Under the pieces are notes generated by a model, which was given only the letters and a program-made list of their open reading frames with translations, did not search any database and was not told the origin of the DNA. The translations under genes and the position numbers were made by a program. Shown here one piece after another: positions 1-8,846 of a stretch of 64,000 bases of DNA. Position 1 is the stretch's first letter; every line of letters starts with the position of its first letter. The stretch is from an uncultured Mucispirillum sp. (lineage in GTDB: Bacteria; Chrysiogenota; Deferribacteres; Deferribacterales; Mucispirillaceae): positions 62,001-126,000 of the forward strand of contig CALUWI010000005.1 of NCBI GenBank assembly GCA_944324465.1. Direction: 5' to 3'.

Positions 1-1
1 A

Positions 2-196
2 ACAAAAGGGCAGGGACAGTATTTGCTTAATATGAAAAAACTTGCATCTAATGCTTTAATTTATAATGGCTTAAGTATTGATAGTATTGAAATAAGCAAA
101 TATTCTTCATGCTGCAGTAAAGGTTTTTATTCATATAGATTAGAAAATGGAAAAACAGGCCGCATGGTTACAACTATACAAAGAGCAGTAAGATAA
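2..196 (+). CDS. YfiH/PgeF-family (laccase-domain) protein, C-terminal part
   Basis: The frame is open from the window edge and ends with TAA, whose last base is the first base of the next gene's ATG (1-nt overlap). The visible 64 residues carry the hallmark end of the YfiH family: a Cys pair (YSSCCS), then FYSYRLENGKTGRM, which matches the family's FxSYRR...TGR tail. Family members are purine nucleoside phosphorylase/deaminase-type enzymes, formerly called polyphenol oxidases, with a Zn-type site. The rest of the gene, including most metal ligands, lies outside the window, so activity cannot be judged. Coupling to the YggS gene suggests co-transcription. Confidence 0.75.
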   Translation, partial: TKGQGQYLLNMKKLASNALIYNGLSIDSIEISKYSSCCSKGFYSYRLENGKTGRMVTTIQRAVR

Positions 197-867
197 TGAG
201 TGTTATTGAAAATTATAATGAAATATTAAAAGAAGTACATGAAGTATCAAAAAAAGTAAATCATCATGTAGATTTACTTGCAGTATCTAAAACCCAGAGT
301 GTAGAAAAAATTGACGAACTTGCACTAAATGGTGTTAAAATGTTTGGTGAAAGCAAAGTGCAGGAAGCTGTTCCTAAAATTGAATATTTATCCAGTAAAT
401 ACAATAACTTAGAGTTTCATTTTATAGGTAAAGTGCAGACTAATAAACTGAAAAAAATAGTAGAATATTTTTCATTAATACATTCTGTAGACAGGCTTGA
501 TGTGCTGCCATTAATAGATAAATATGCTTATGAACTAAATAAAAAGCAAAACATCTTAATACAAATAAATATAGCTCATGAAGCTCAGAAAAATGGTATT
601 GACCCAGTTTTGCTTGATGAAATAGTAAAAAGTGCATTAAGCTGTAAAAATATTATACTAAAAGGCTTAATGTTTATGCCGCCTTATGAAGAAGATGTTA
701 CAAAAAATATACCTTACTTTAATCAGGCTGCAGAATTATTTAATAAGTATAAAAATGATACTTTCAATATATTATCTATGGGTATGAGCCATGATTTTAA
801 AGAAGCGGTTATGTGCGGGGCTACACTTGTAAGAGTAGGAACAAGCATTTTTGGAGAAAGAGTTTAA
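196..867 (+). CDS. YggS/PLPBP-family pyridoxal-phosphate homeostasis protein
   Basis: The 223-residue single-domain alanine-racemase-like TIM barrel has the usual length for this family. The PLP lysine is Lys32 in AVSKTQ. Later family signatures are FGESKVQEA, HFIGKVQTNK and the C-terminal SMGMSHDFKEAV with VRVGTSIFG, which forms the phosphate-binding end. YggS proteins bind PLP and balance B6 vitamers and amino-acid pools in the cytoplasm; no catalytic reaction is established. Translation is coupled to the preceding YfiH-type gene and followed by a YggT gene, the classic yggS-yggT neighbourhood. Confidence 0.9.
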   Translation: MSVIENYNEILKEVHEVSKKVNHHVDLLAVSKTQSVEKIDELALNGVKMFGESKVQEAVPKIEYLSSKYNNLEFHFIGKVQTNKLKKIVEYFSLIHSVDRLDVLPLIDKYAYELNKKQNILIQINIAHEAQKNGIDPVLLDEIVKSALSCKNIILKGLMFMPPYEEDVTKNIPYFNQAAELFNKYKNDTFNILSMGMSHDFKEAVMCGATLVRVGTSIFGERV

Positions 868-941
868 AAATAACTTAAATATATTGAATTTTTTTTATTT
901 TTAGTTCATTATAAATTGCAATTAATTATGTGGAGAGATAA

Positions 942-1742
942 ATGTCTTTTGTTGTTTTTTTAGCAAAGTGTTATATAGTTATTCTTTTATTTAGATTTGT
1001 TACCACAAAGCAGGAATTAGTTTTTAATCCTTTAGGAAAAATTATTGCAAAAGCAACTAATCCTGTACTTCCAAAAAATAATGAGAAATTTATTCCATTA
1101 TTAATTACAGCTGTAATCGTTGTAACATCTTTATTATATTCTATTTCAACTACTGCTGTAGAGTTTCAAATTAAATTACTGTCAATTTTAATTAATTATG
1201 CACACTTCTTTATGCTTTTTTACATAGTTTCTATGATTTTTGGCAGTTTTGGAAACAGACCTATTGGCGGCGGTTTTATTGCCTTATTTTTTAGATTAGG
1301 GCTGCCTTGGGTAAAAATGACAAGGCTTTTTATTCCAATTAACAGTGGTAAAATTATTATTCCAGCTATTATTGTTGTATATCTTTTAACTGTATGCTTA
1401 ACAGCTGTTATCAATACTATTTTTAATCTTATGATATATCAGTCAATTGGCAACACTGCAGGTATTTTTATTTCTGCATTTGCTTTTAGTGCATATAAAA
1501 TATTTGGCCTATTATATTATATGAGTTTTGTGATTGCATTTAGAGCATTAATATCATGGGTAAGTCCAGACCCTAGAAATATTATAGTTCAGCTAGTATA
1601 TACAATCACTGAACCAGTGCTTGAACCATTAAGAAGAATAATACCACCTATTGGTATTATAGATTTTTCAGCACTTATTGCTATGATTGGTTTTTATTTC
1701 GGCGGTATGATACTTCAAAATATTGTGCAGCCTTTTATTTAA
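942..1742 (+). CDS. YggT-family integral membrane protein
   Basis: This 266-residue hydrophobic protein has about six predicted membrane segments, arranged as two YggT repeats. The first is around residues 1-100 and the second around 165-266. The second holds the family signature FRALISWVSPDP, then ITEPVLEPLRRIIP and a terminal hydrophobic helix. YggT proteins are linked to osmotic shock tolerance and, in some bacteria, to septum or cell-shape functions, but the mechanism is unknown. GGAGAG ends about 5 nt before the ATG. It sits in the yggS-yggT context. Confidence 0.88.
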   Translation: MSFVVFLAKCYIVILLFRFVTTKQELVFNPLGKIIAKATNPVLPKNNEKFIPLLITAVIVVTSLLYSISTTAVEFQIKLLSILINYAHFFMLFYIVSMIFGSFGNRPIGGGFIALFFRLGLPWVKMTRLFIPINSGKIIIPAIIVVYLLTVCLTAVINTIFNLMIYQSIGNTAGIFISAFAFSAYKIFGLLYYMSFVIAFRALISWVSPDPRNIIVQLVYTITEPVLEPLRRIIPPIGIIDFSALIAMIGFYFGGMILQNIVQPFI

Positions 1743-1754
1743 TATGAGGTTTTT

Positions 1755-2732
1755 ATGATTTTATTTAGAATAGCTTATTCAATAGCAATTTTCGCAGTAT
1801 TTATTATTTTCAGACAAAGTATGGATATAAGTCTTTATATGGCTCTTCTTTATTCTGGAGTAGCTGTATTATGTATTTTACTTTTAGACTTATTACTAGG
1901 CGGTATTAAAAGCTACCGTATTATTTCTTCACTGCTTATAGGAATAGCATTTTTAGTGCTTGGCTTTTTGCTTATACAGTCCTTTCAGTCAGTATTTCAG
2001 CAGAAAGAAATAAACTTAATAGTTCTTTTCCTTTTCCTGTATGCAGGTATTATTATTGGCAACAAAAATCATAAGTTTTTTGAATCATTAATAACAAATG
2101 TTACTTTAAAACATAACTCTACTAAGATAAAGTTAGGCTCTCAGCCAAAAGTCCTTGATACATCTACATTAATTGACGGCAGAATAGCAAATATAGTAGA
2201 CTGTGGCTTTATAGAAGGCAACCTTGTTATCCCAGGTTTCGTATTAAAAGAGCTTCAAAATATTGCAGATTCCCATGACCATTTAAGAAGGCAGAAAGGC
2301 AGACGCGGTTTAAATGTATTAAAAAGACTGCAGGAACAGACAAATATTAAAGTAGAAATAGATAATACTTCTTTTGATGAAATAGGTACAGTAGATGAAA
2401 AATTACTTGCTTTAAGTATGAAAATTCATGCTGCCATTATTACTACAGATTTTAATTTAATGAAAGTGGCAGAAATACAGAATATAAAAGTTTTAAATTT
2501 AAATAACCTTGCTATTGCTTTAAGACAGACTATTCTCCCTGGTGAAGATTTAGTAATTACTATTGCAAAAGAAGGTAAAGACCCATCTCAAGGTGTTGGA
2601 TATCTTGATGATGGTACAATGGTTGTTGTAGAAAATGGTAAAAAACGCCTCGGCGAAACATTAAAAGTAGAAGCAACCTCATTACTGCAGACAGAATCAG
2701 GCAGAATTATTTTTACTAAGGTAAAAGCGTGA
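1755..2732 (+). CDS. PIN/TRAM-domain membrane protein (YacL type)
   Basis: The protein has 325 residues. The N-terminal ~100 residues form four hydrophobic segments. A PIN nuclease-like domain starts near residue 130 (KVLDTSTLIDGRIANI) with acidic residues typical of the metal site, including the later ITTDFNLMKVAE. A TRAM-type beta-barrel is near residues 260-320. The order membrane-PIN-TRAM is that of Bacillus YacL, which is found next to ispD there, as here. The PIN fold predicts a metal-dependent RNase; the substrate is unknown. The end overlaps ispD by 4 nt. Confidence 0.87.
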   Translation: MILFRIAYSIAIFAVFIIFRQSMDISLYMALLYSGVAVLCILLLDLLLGGIKSYRIISSLLIGIAFLVLGFLLIQSFQSVFQQKEINLIVLFLFLYAGIIIGNKNHKFFESLITNVTLKHNSTKIKLGSQPKVLDTSTLIDGRIANIVDCGFIEGNLVIPGFVLKELQNIADSHDHLRRQKGRRGLNVLKRLQEQTNIKVEIDNTSFDEIGTVDEKLLALSMKIHAAIITTDFNLMKVAEIQNIKVLNLNNLAIALRQTILPGEDLVITIAKEGKDPSQGVGYLDDGTMVVVENGKKRLGETLKVEATSLLQTESGRIIFTKVKA

Positions 2733-3412
2733 GTATATCTTTAATTATACCTGCAGCCGGTGTTGGTAACCGATTTTCTGCAAATATTAAAAAGCAGTTT
2801 ACAGAAATTGACGGCAGACCGCTTATATACTGGACTATAAAAAGGCTTTTAACTGCATATAATTTTGATGAGCTTATTATTGGCTTAAATCAAGATGATA
2901 TTCAGTTTATGGATAGAGTAATATCTGATTTAAAGCTAAATATTCCCAATATATATGCAGAAGGTGGCAAAGAAAGGGCAAATACTGTATTAAACTGCTT
3001 ATTAAAATCAAACTGCAGTTATGCAGCAGTTCATGACAGTGTCCGCCCATTTGTCAGTAATCAGGTAGTTATTAATACAATAGATAAAGCATATCAATCA
3101 AATGCAGCAATATGCGGTATGCCTGTAAGAGATACTGTAAAAAAAGTAAAGGGTAGTATTATAGAAAAGACAGTTCCAAGAGATAATCTTTTTTTAGCAC
3201 ACACTCCACAGGTCTTTAAAAAAGATATTATAGTAAATGCACTGCATGCTGCATTAGAAAATAATATTATAGTAACAGATGAAGCTTCTGCCTGCGAGTA
3301 TGCTGGAATACAAGTAGATACAGTGCTTTCAAACTATGAAAATATAAAAGTAACTTATGCAGAAGATATAAGTTTAATACAATTATTTAAAGAAAAGTTT
3401 TTTGAGGTATAA
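2729..3412 (+). CDS. ispD: 2-C-methyl-D-erythritol 4-phosphate cytidylyltransferase
   Basis: IspD transfers CMP from CTP to MEP, the third step of the MEP isoprenoid pathway. The 227-residue length is normal. Residues 5-20 carry the nucleotide-binding start (IIPAAGVGNRF, then KKQF), and VHDSVRPFV carries the metal and substrate Asp/Arg. TPQVFKKDI and TDEASACEY complete the family pattern. The start is GTG at 2729, overlapping the stop of the PIN/TRAM gene by 4 nt, which implies translational coupling. No ispF follows; the next gene begins directly after the stop. Confidence 0.93.
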   Translation: MSISLIIPAAGVGNRFSANIKKQFTEIDGRPLIYWTIKRLLTAYNFDELIIGLNQDDIQFMDRVISDLKLNIPNIYAEGGKERANTVLNCLLKSNCSYAAVHDSVRPFVSNQVVINTIDKAYQSNAAICGMPVRDTVKKVKGSIIEKTVPRDNLFLAHTPQVFKKDIIVNALHAALENNIIVTDEASACEYAGIQVDTVLSNYENIKVTYAEDISLIQLFKEKFFEV

Positions 3413-4084
3413 ATGTTTGAAAATTTTAATTTTAATGAGTTTATAATAAAAGCCGCATTATCAGTTGTACCATTTATGTTTGCAGTTACAATACATGAAG
3501 TAATGCATGGATATGCAGCATATAAATTAGGTGATAATACTGCTAAAAATGCTGGCAGACTTACATTAAACCCTATTGCTCATATTGACCCGATAGGTCT
3601 TTTAGTACTGCTGCTTACAAGAATAATAGGCTGGGCAAAACCTGTACCTGTTAATTATTATAACCTTCGCCATAAATATGGTGTAGCAATAGTTTCAGCA
3701 GCAGGGCCGCTAGCAAACCTTGTAACAGCTTTTTTATCTGCTGTTATATTAAAAATATTAGGATATGCAGCTATTAATTTTGGTATGCCTGGCTATATTT
3801 TTGAGCCGTTATATCTTATGACATTATACTCTGTTGCTATAAATATTGCTTTATGTATATTTAATCTTCTGCCTATTATGCCAATGGATGGGGCAAGAAT
3901 TATATGGAATTTTTTACCAAGAGATAAAGCTATCAAATATGAGGCAACTGAAAAATATTATTTTTTAATAATACTTGTTTTAATATTTACAAATGTTCTT
4001 CAATATATTATATCTCCAATAAGAATATTTATATTAAAAATATTTGATGCAATATTAAATTTAAATATAATAGGATATATGTAA
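3413..4084 (+). CDS. Site-2 protease family (peptidase M50) membrane metalloprotease
   Basis: This is a 223-residue polytopic membrane protein of the short M50 group. The zinc motif is H28-E29-V-M-H32 in the first membrane segment, and the third ligand is the Asp of NLLPIMPMDGARI near residue 159. GRLTLNPIAHIDPIG between them is typical of the minimal group without PDZ domains. Such enzymes cleave substrates within the membrane; the substrate is unknown. The ATG directly follows the ispD stop, and trpS begins 1 nt after the gene, as is common for this trio. Confidence 0.88.
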   Translation: MFENFNFNEFIIKAALSVVPFMFAVTIHEVMHGYAAYKLGDNTAKNAGRLTLNPIAHIDPIGLLVLLLTRIIGWAKPVPVNYYNLRHKYGVAIVSAAGPLANLVTAFLSAVILKILGYAAINFGMPGYIFEPLYLMTLYSVAINIALCIFNLLPIMPMDGARIIWNFLPRDKAIKYEATEKYYFLIILVLIFTNVLQYIISPIRIFILKIFDAILNLNIIGYM

Positions 4085-4085
4085 T

Positions 4086-5066
4086 ATGAAAAAAAGAGTT
4101 TACAGTGCAATGAGGCCAACTGGGGAACTGCATATTGGCCATTATTTTGGAGCGATTAAAAACTGGGTAAAAATGCAGGAAGAATATGACTGTTTTTTTG
4201 CCGTTGCAGACTGGCATGCATTAACCACAAATTATGATAATCCAGAAAATATTAAAGAAATGAGGCGTCAAATGGTGCTTTCATGGCTTGCTGCAGGGCT
4301 TGATGTGGAAAAAGCACCTATATTTATACAGTCCCACAACTTATATACTGCAGAACTTTATCTGCTTTTAGGTATGGTTACTCCTGTACCTTGGCTTGAA
4401 AGATGCCCAAGTTATAAAGATATGATAAATACTTTAGCTCATAAAGATTTATCTAACTATGGATTTTTAGGCTATCCTGTATTAATGACTGCAGATATTA
4501 TTATGTATCTTGCAAACCTTGTGCCTGTTGGTGTAGACCAGGTACCACATGTGGAGCTTGCAAGAGAAATAGTACGCAGATTTAATAATTTCTATGGTGA
4601 AATATTTGTTGAGCCAGAATCTATGCTTACAAATATGCCAAAACTTCCAGGGCTTGACGGCAGAAAAATGAGTAAAAGTTTAAACAATACTATACTTTTA
4701 ACAGAAGAAGCAGATACCCTTGAAAAGAAAATAAAAACAATGATAACAGATACAAAAAGGCAAAGAAAAACAGATGCTGGTGACCCAAATGTATGTCCAG
4801 TATTTGATTATCATAAAGTATTTTCTACAGATGAAGAAAGGGCAAATATTATAGAAGGCTGCACAAAAGCAGGCATTGGCTGTATAGAGTGTAAAAAAAT
4901 ATTAATCAATAATGTAGAAAACTTTATATGTCCTATTAGAGAGAAAAAAAAAGCATTAGATAAAGAAATACATGATATTGATGAATTTCTTGCACCATCA
5001 CAGAAAAAAGCAAATGATTTTGCAGCAGCATTAATGGAAAAAGTTAGAATAGCAATTAAAATATGA
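4086..5066 (+). CDS. trpS: Tryptophan--tRNA ligase
   Basis: This is a class I aminoacyl-tRNA synthetase of 326 residues, the usual bacterial length. The ATP-binding HIGH motif is residues 16-19 (LHIGHYFGAIKNW) and the second signature is KMSKS at 194-198. The tryptophan pocket region PVLMTADIIMYLANLVPVG is clear. It charges tRNA-Trp in the cytosol. Its last 4 nt overlap the ATG of scpA, so the block ispD-M50-trpS-scpA-scpB looks like one transcript. Confidence 0.96.
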   Translation: MKKRVYSAMRPTGELHIGHYFGAIKNWVKMQEEYDCFFAVADWHALTTNYDNPENIKEMRRQMVLSWLAAGLDVEKAPIFIQSHNLYTAELYLLLGMVTPVPWLERCPSYKDMINTLAHKDLSNYGFLGYPVLMTADIIMYLANLVPVGVDQVPHVELAREIVRRFNNFYGEIFVEPESMLTNMPKLPGLDGRKMSKSLNNTILLTEEADTLEKKIKTMITDTKRQRKTDAGDPNVCPVFDYHKVFSTDEERANIIEGCTKAGIGCIECKKILINNVENFICPIREKKKALDKEIHDIDEFLAPSQKKANDFAAALMEKVRIAIKI

Positions 5067-5797
5067 ATGAACTTCTTGATATTAAAATACTTGATTATGA
5101 AGGGCCTCTTGATTTATTAATACATCTTGTTTATAAAAACGAGATGAATATTTTTAATGTATCTATTTCTGAAATAACAAGCCAGTTTATTGATGAGATT
5201 AGGAAAATGAAAGAAATGGATATAGAAGTGGCAGCAGAATTTATTAATATGGCTTCATATCTTGTATATTTAAAATCAAGAATGCTTCTTCCAAGGGACA
5301 GCAGCAGCGAAGATGATATTGACCCAGAAGAAGCAAAGTTCCGTTTTAATCAGTTATTAATTGAGTATTCTTTTTATAAAGATATGGCTCAAAAGTTAAA
5401 AGCTTTTGAAGTAAATTCCGGTAAATTTCTTGCACGCACAAATTCTATTGTTATTTTAAGGGAAGAACTTTTTACAGAAGATGCTTATAAACTGGCATCA
5501 GCCTTTTTTAATATATCAACTGGTAAAAAAGAAAAGAAAATGGTTGTAAAAAACTCTAAAATAGCAACTGAACAGGTAGCAAAAAGGGTAAAAGAGTTTA
5601 TTTTATCAAGAGAAAGAACTTTATGGAGTGAAATAGAAGAAACTTGTAAAGAAAAAATAGAAAAATGTGTTTCCTTTGGCTCTGTTTTAGAATTAATGAA
5701 AGGTAAAAAAATAAAAGCCTTTCAGGAAGGAAATTTTGAGGAAATACTATTGACACTTATAAAAGGTGCAGAAGAAAATGACACAAAAGCCAAATAA
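5063..5797 (+). CDS. scpA: Segregation and condensation protein A (kleisin)
   Basis: The 244-residue protein starts with the conserved kleisin N-terminus (YEGPLDLLIHLVYKNEMNIF), followed by ITSQFIDEI and AAEFINMASYLVYLKSRMLLP. The C-terminal winged-helix part is around residues 165-240. ScpA bridges the SMC heads and, with ScpB, forms the condensin that organises the chromosome. The start overlaps trpS by 4 nt and the 3' end overlaps the scpB frame. Confidence 0.93.
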   Translation: MNELLDIKILDYEGPLDLLIHLVYKNEMNIFNVSISEITSQFIDEIRKMKEMDIEVAAEFINMASYLVYLKSRMLLPRDSSSEDDIDPEEAKFRFNQLLIEYSFYKDMAQKLKAFEVNSGKFLARTNSIVILREELFTEDAYKLASAFFNISTGKKEKKMVVKNSKIATEQVAKRVKEFILSRERTLWSEIEETCKEKIEKCVSFGSVLELMKGKKIKAFQEGNFEEILLTLIKGAEENDTKAK

Positions 5798-6626
5798 TGA
5801 AAAAAATAAAAAAGAAGATATTACTCCATCACCAGACAGTGATATTCAAGAATTAAGTGATGCTTTTACAAGCTATATGGATGATGTTATAAGTGAAGAA
5901 GAAAATATTATTCAAAATAAGCTTGAAAAAGAAAGCCCTGTAAAAGATATTCTTCCAGATTTTACATCGCCTTATAATGCTGATGCATTAGTAGAAAATG
6001 AAAATCTTGATGAAGAAGAACTTTCAAAACAGTTTGATGAAGGGTACTTTGAAAAAAAAGAAGAACACTCACAAACATTAATAGAAGATGATTATGAAGA
6101 TTTATCAGAAAACAGGGAAAAGCGTATTTTCTATGCTGCTCTTTATTTATCAGGCAAACCAGTGGAGCTTGCAACATTTAGAAAAATGCTTAACCCGTTA
6201 AACCTTGAAAACAGGCTTATAAACTATGCAGAAGAATTTAATAAATTAAGAATAGGTGTGCGTATCCGTATGGTTTCAGGTGGATATCAGCTTGTAGCTG
6301 ATTCTGATGTTACTGGGTTTTTAGAAAAATATTTTGGAGAAAAAACAGAATCATTATCACGAGCATCTTTAGAAACTGCTGCAATTATTGCATACCGCCA
6401 GCCTGTTACAAAGGCAGAAGTGGAAGAAATGCGTGAAGTTAATTCATCAGGTACTATGAAATATCTTCTTGATAAAAACTTAATAAAAGTAGTGGGCAGG
6501 AAACAAGTGCCTGGTAAACCATTATTATATGCTACTACAAAATATTTCTTAGAATATTTTGGCTTAAATGATTTATCAGAACTGCCTACATTTAGAGAAT
6601 GGCAGGAGTTAAAGCAAAATTCATGA
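5766..6626 (+). CDS. scpB: Segregation and condensation protein B with acidic N-terminal extension
   Basis: The ScpB core of two winged helices begins near residue 118 (KRIFYAALYLSGKPVE) and contains the family signature ETAAIIAYRQPVTKAEVEEMR. Ahead of it lie over 100 residues that are strongly acidic and low in complexity, which ordinary ScpB (~190-200 residues) lacks. The first in-frame start is GTG at 5766; the ATG at 5778 is an equally good choice and gives 282 residues. Both lie inside scpA, giving coupling. It dimerises and binds ScpA in the SMC complex. Confidence 0.9.
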   Translation: MQKKMTQKPNNEKNKKEDITPSPDSDIQELSDAFTSYMDDVISEEENIIQNKLEKESPVKDILPDFTSPYNADALVENENLDEEELSKQFDEGYFEKKEEHSQTLIEDDYEDLSENREKRIFYAALYLSGKPVELATFRKMLNPLNLENRLINYAEEFNKLRIGVRIRMVSGGYQLVADSDVTGFLEKYFGEKTESLSRASLETAAIIAYRQPVTKAEVEEMREVNSSGTMKYLLDKNLIKVVGRKQVPGKPLLYATTKYFLEYFGLNDLSELPTFREWQELKQNS

Positions 6627-7351
6627 AAGAATTAACAAGATTAAATAAATATATTGCTTCTATGACTGGTTATTCCAGACGTGAAGCAGATAAATTAATA
6701 GAAGAAGGCAAAGTATCTGTTAACGGGAAACGAGTTAAAGAGCAGGGTGTAAAGATTGATGAAACAGAAGATGTGGTTTTTATCAATAACGAGCCGATAT
6801 ATGAAAGCAAACCAGATGTTTTTAAGTTTTATAAACCAAGGCGTGTATTAACTGCTTACGGGGAAGGCAGAGGTAAAGATACTCTTGAAAAATTTCCTAT
6901 TTTTGCAGGCAGAAAGTTCCCTTATTCTGGCAGGCTTGATTATGAAAGTGAAGGACTTTTAATATTTTCTAATGACGGCGAACTTATCCAAAGGATGCAA
7001 AAACCAGAATATAAAATGGAAAAAGAGTATTTAGTTACCGTTGACAGGCTGTTATCCAGTGTGGAAATGGAAGAATTTGCATCAGGACTTGATACTCAAA
7101 AAGGAAAATATCAGCCATGTAATATAAAATTTGCTGGCAAATATAACTATAAAGTAATTATTAAAGAAGGTAAAAAACGCCAGATAAGAAATATGTTTGG
7201 CTATTTTGGCAGTAAAGTAAAAAGGCTTGAAAGAGTAAGAATTGGACCTATTTTAATAGGTAACTTAAAACCGGGAGAATATGAAATGCTTTCCCGCGAT
7301 GAAATTATAAAACTTTATAAAGCTACAGGCTTAAATTATAATACAAAATAA
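6623..7351 (+). CDS. Pseudouridine synthase of the RsuA/RluB family
   Basis: I start the gene at the ATG at 6623, which overlaps the scpB stop (ATGA) and begins MKELTRLNKYIASMTG, the usual S4-domain start. An upstream in-frame ATG at 6599 would add eight unlikely residues. The S4 RNA-binding domain spans about residues 4-60. The catalytic Asp106 lies in SGRLDYESEGLLIFSNDG, and GKKRQIRNMF is the family end motif. It isomerises a uridine in 23S or 16S rRNA; RluB is the likelier subtype because it follows scpA-scpB, but the target is not proven. Confidence 0.88.
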   Translation: MKELTRLNKYIASMTGYSRREADKLIEEGKVSVNGKRVKEQGVKIDETEDVVFINNEPIYESKPDVFKFYKPRRVLTAYGEGRGKDTLEKFPIFAGRKFPYSGRLDYESEGLLIFSNDGELIQRMQKPEYKMEKEYLVTVDRLLSSVEMEEFASGLDTQKGKYQPCNIKFAGKYNYKVIIKEGKKRQIRNMFGYFGSKVKRLERVRIGPILIGNLKPGEYEMLSRDEIIKLYKATGLNYNTK

Positions 7352-7364
7352 ACGAGGTAAAAAA

Positions 7365-7727
7365 ATGTATAGAGTTAGAATAAAAAGTCATTTTTCATCA
7401 GCACATAATTTAAGAGAATATCAAGGAGCATGTGAAAGACTTCACGGTCATAACTGGAAAGTTGAAGCATACTTAAAATCAGAAACTTTAGACAAACTTG
7501 GTATGGTGGAAGATTTTAAAATGTTTAAAAAACATTTAAATGTTATTATGGATGAATTAGACCATGAATACATTAATGAACTTGAATATTTTAAAACAGT
7601 AAACCCAACAAGTGAAAATATGGCAAAATATATTTTTGATAAACTTGCTGTTCATTATGGGGAAAAAGTAGATAAAGTAATCGTATGGGAAACTGATACT
7701 TCAGCTGCTGAATATTCAAAAGATTAA
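7365..7727 (+). CDS. queD: 6-carboxy-5,6,7,8-tetrahydropterin synthase
   Basis: This 120-residue enzyme belongs to the PTPS/QueD T-fold. The zinc ligands are His14 (SSAHNL) and His27/His29 (LHGHNW), and Cys23 in CERLHGHNW is the catalytic cysteine. EDFKMFKKHL and the late PTSENMAKYIF with VIVWETDTSAAEY match QueD. It makes the carboxy-tetrahydropterin precursor of queuosine. It is single here, with no queC or queE adjacent. The start has AGGAG-like spacing (ACGAGGTAAAAAAATG). Confidence 0.9.
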   Translation: MYRVRIKSHFSSAHNLREYQGACERLHGHNWKVEAYLKSETLDKLGMVEDFKMFKKHLNVIMDELDHEYINELEYFKTVNPTSENMAKYIFDKLAVHYGEKVDKVIVWETDTSAAEYSKD

Positions 7728-7751
7728 GTTTTCTTAAATTAGAGGGAGTTT

Positions 7752-8675
7752 ATGAAAAAACTTATATTTATCTTTACAGCACTACCATTATTTGCATTTG
7801 CTGAAAATTATTCCTGCGATGAATTATTAAATGATATGAATAATTCTTGTAACGGCAGTGGTGCCTGTATAGATACTTTTCATAAATATTTTGAAATTAT
7901 TTCAGATACTTGTACATATAACGAGACAGAACGGTTTGCTTATTATAAGCTGTTAAAACCATTAACTTTAAAAGGAACTTTGAAGTATGTAATAGATTAT
8001 GGTGCAAGCGCCTGCAGCCCTGATGTAATATACACAATATTTACACCAGATGATGAAGATTTTAATTTTTTAACTGGCTCTGAATATAATGGGGCATTAG
8101 TTAAAAAATCTTTTAAAGATATTGAAAATATGCTTCCTAAATGGTTTAAAGAAACTATGCTTGCAGGCAGTGTATCTTTTAATGTGGAATTAACTCTTGA
8201 AAATATTAAAGATGAATTTTATGCACTCTATGAACATAGAAATGTTTATAAAGGTTTAGGGCAGAATATATCAGCTTGTAATTTTGGCGATGAACGAGAA
8301 ATTTTTCCAAAATCTATTAAAGTGTTAGGTAAAAAATCTGAAGAAAAAGCTGGTCTTTCTTCTTATATATATGTTGACATATCAATGATATATTATACCT
8401 TAAATACAGAAGATGATTATGTAAATATAAGAGAGACACCTAATGGTAAAATTTTGTTTAAAATATATAAATCAGATATTGATAAAATAGTGATAGTTGA
8501 TTTAGACCAGGCAAGAAGTAATATATCTGATAAAAAAAGCATTAATGACAAATGGGTTCAGGTTGTTTATTTTCCAGATAAAGAGGATGAATATAATTCC
8601 ATAGCAGGTTATATTCATAAAAGCCAGATTAAGCAGATAGAAGATATATACAAATTTTTAAATAACGGTAAGTAG
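7752..8675 (+). CDS. Exported protein with SH3-like domain, function unknown
   Basis: The 307-residue protein begins with a clear Sec signal peptide (MKKLIFIFTALPLFAFA, cleavage near residue 17). The mature N-terminal half contains several cysteines (YSCDELL, NSCNGSGACI, DTCTYNE, ASACSP), suggesting disulfides in the periplasm. Around residues 222-300, YVNIRETPNGKILFKI and WVQVVYF...GYIHKSQI have the look of a bacterial SH3 (SH3b) domain, often a cell-wall or ligand binder. I do not recognise the N-terminal part. AGAGGGAG lies just before the ATG. Confidence 0.7.
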   Translation: MKKLIFIFTALPLFAFAENYSCDELLNDMNNSCNGSGACIDTFHKYFEIISDTCTYNETERFAYYKLLKPLTLKGTLKYVIDYGASACSPDVIYTIFTPDDEDFNFLTGSEYNGALVKKSFKDIENMLPKWFKETMLAGSVSFNVELTLENIKDEFYALYEHRNVYKGLGQNISACNFGDEREIFPKSIKVLGKKSEEKAGLSSYIYVDISMIYYTLNTEDDYVNIRETPNGKILFKIYKSDIDKIVIVDLDQARSNISDKKSINDKWVQVVYFPDKEDEYNSIAGYIHKSQIKQIEDIYKFLNNGK

Positions 8676-8846
8676 ACACTCCCCTAAGACTATCAAAAAA
8701 GTTATTGATTATTTTAAATTTATAATAAGACATATTATCTATATTAAATAGCCTAATAAAATGCAACAAGCATTATTAGGCTGGCAAAAGACTGGCGAAA
8801 AAATGTATTTTTTCGCTAATCTGCGCGGAGTAGATACTCCCTATAA
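8676..8846. other. Intergenic stretch with two hairpins and a short direct repeat
   Basis: This stretch lies between convergent genes. A near-perfect hairpin spans 8750-8782 (arms AGCCTAATA.../...TATTAGGCT) and a perfect 10-bp stem with a 2-nt centre spans 8795-8816 (GCGAAAAAAT/ATTTTTTCGC). Neither is followed by a long U-tract, so they may be weak bidirectional terminators or structured 3' ends. The motif AGTAGACACTCCC at 8671 recurs with one change at 8829 (AGTAGATACTCCC), bracketing the stretch. Confidence 0.5.
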
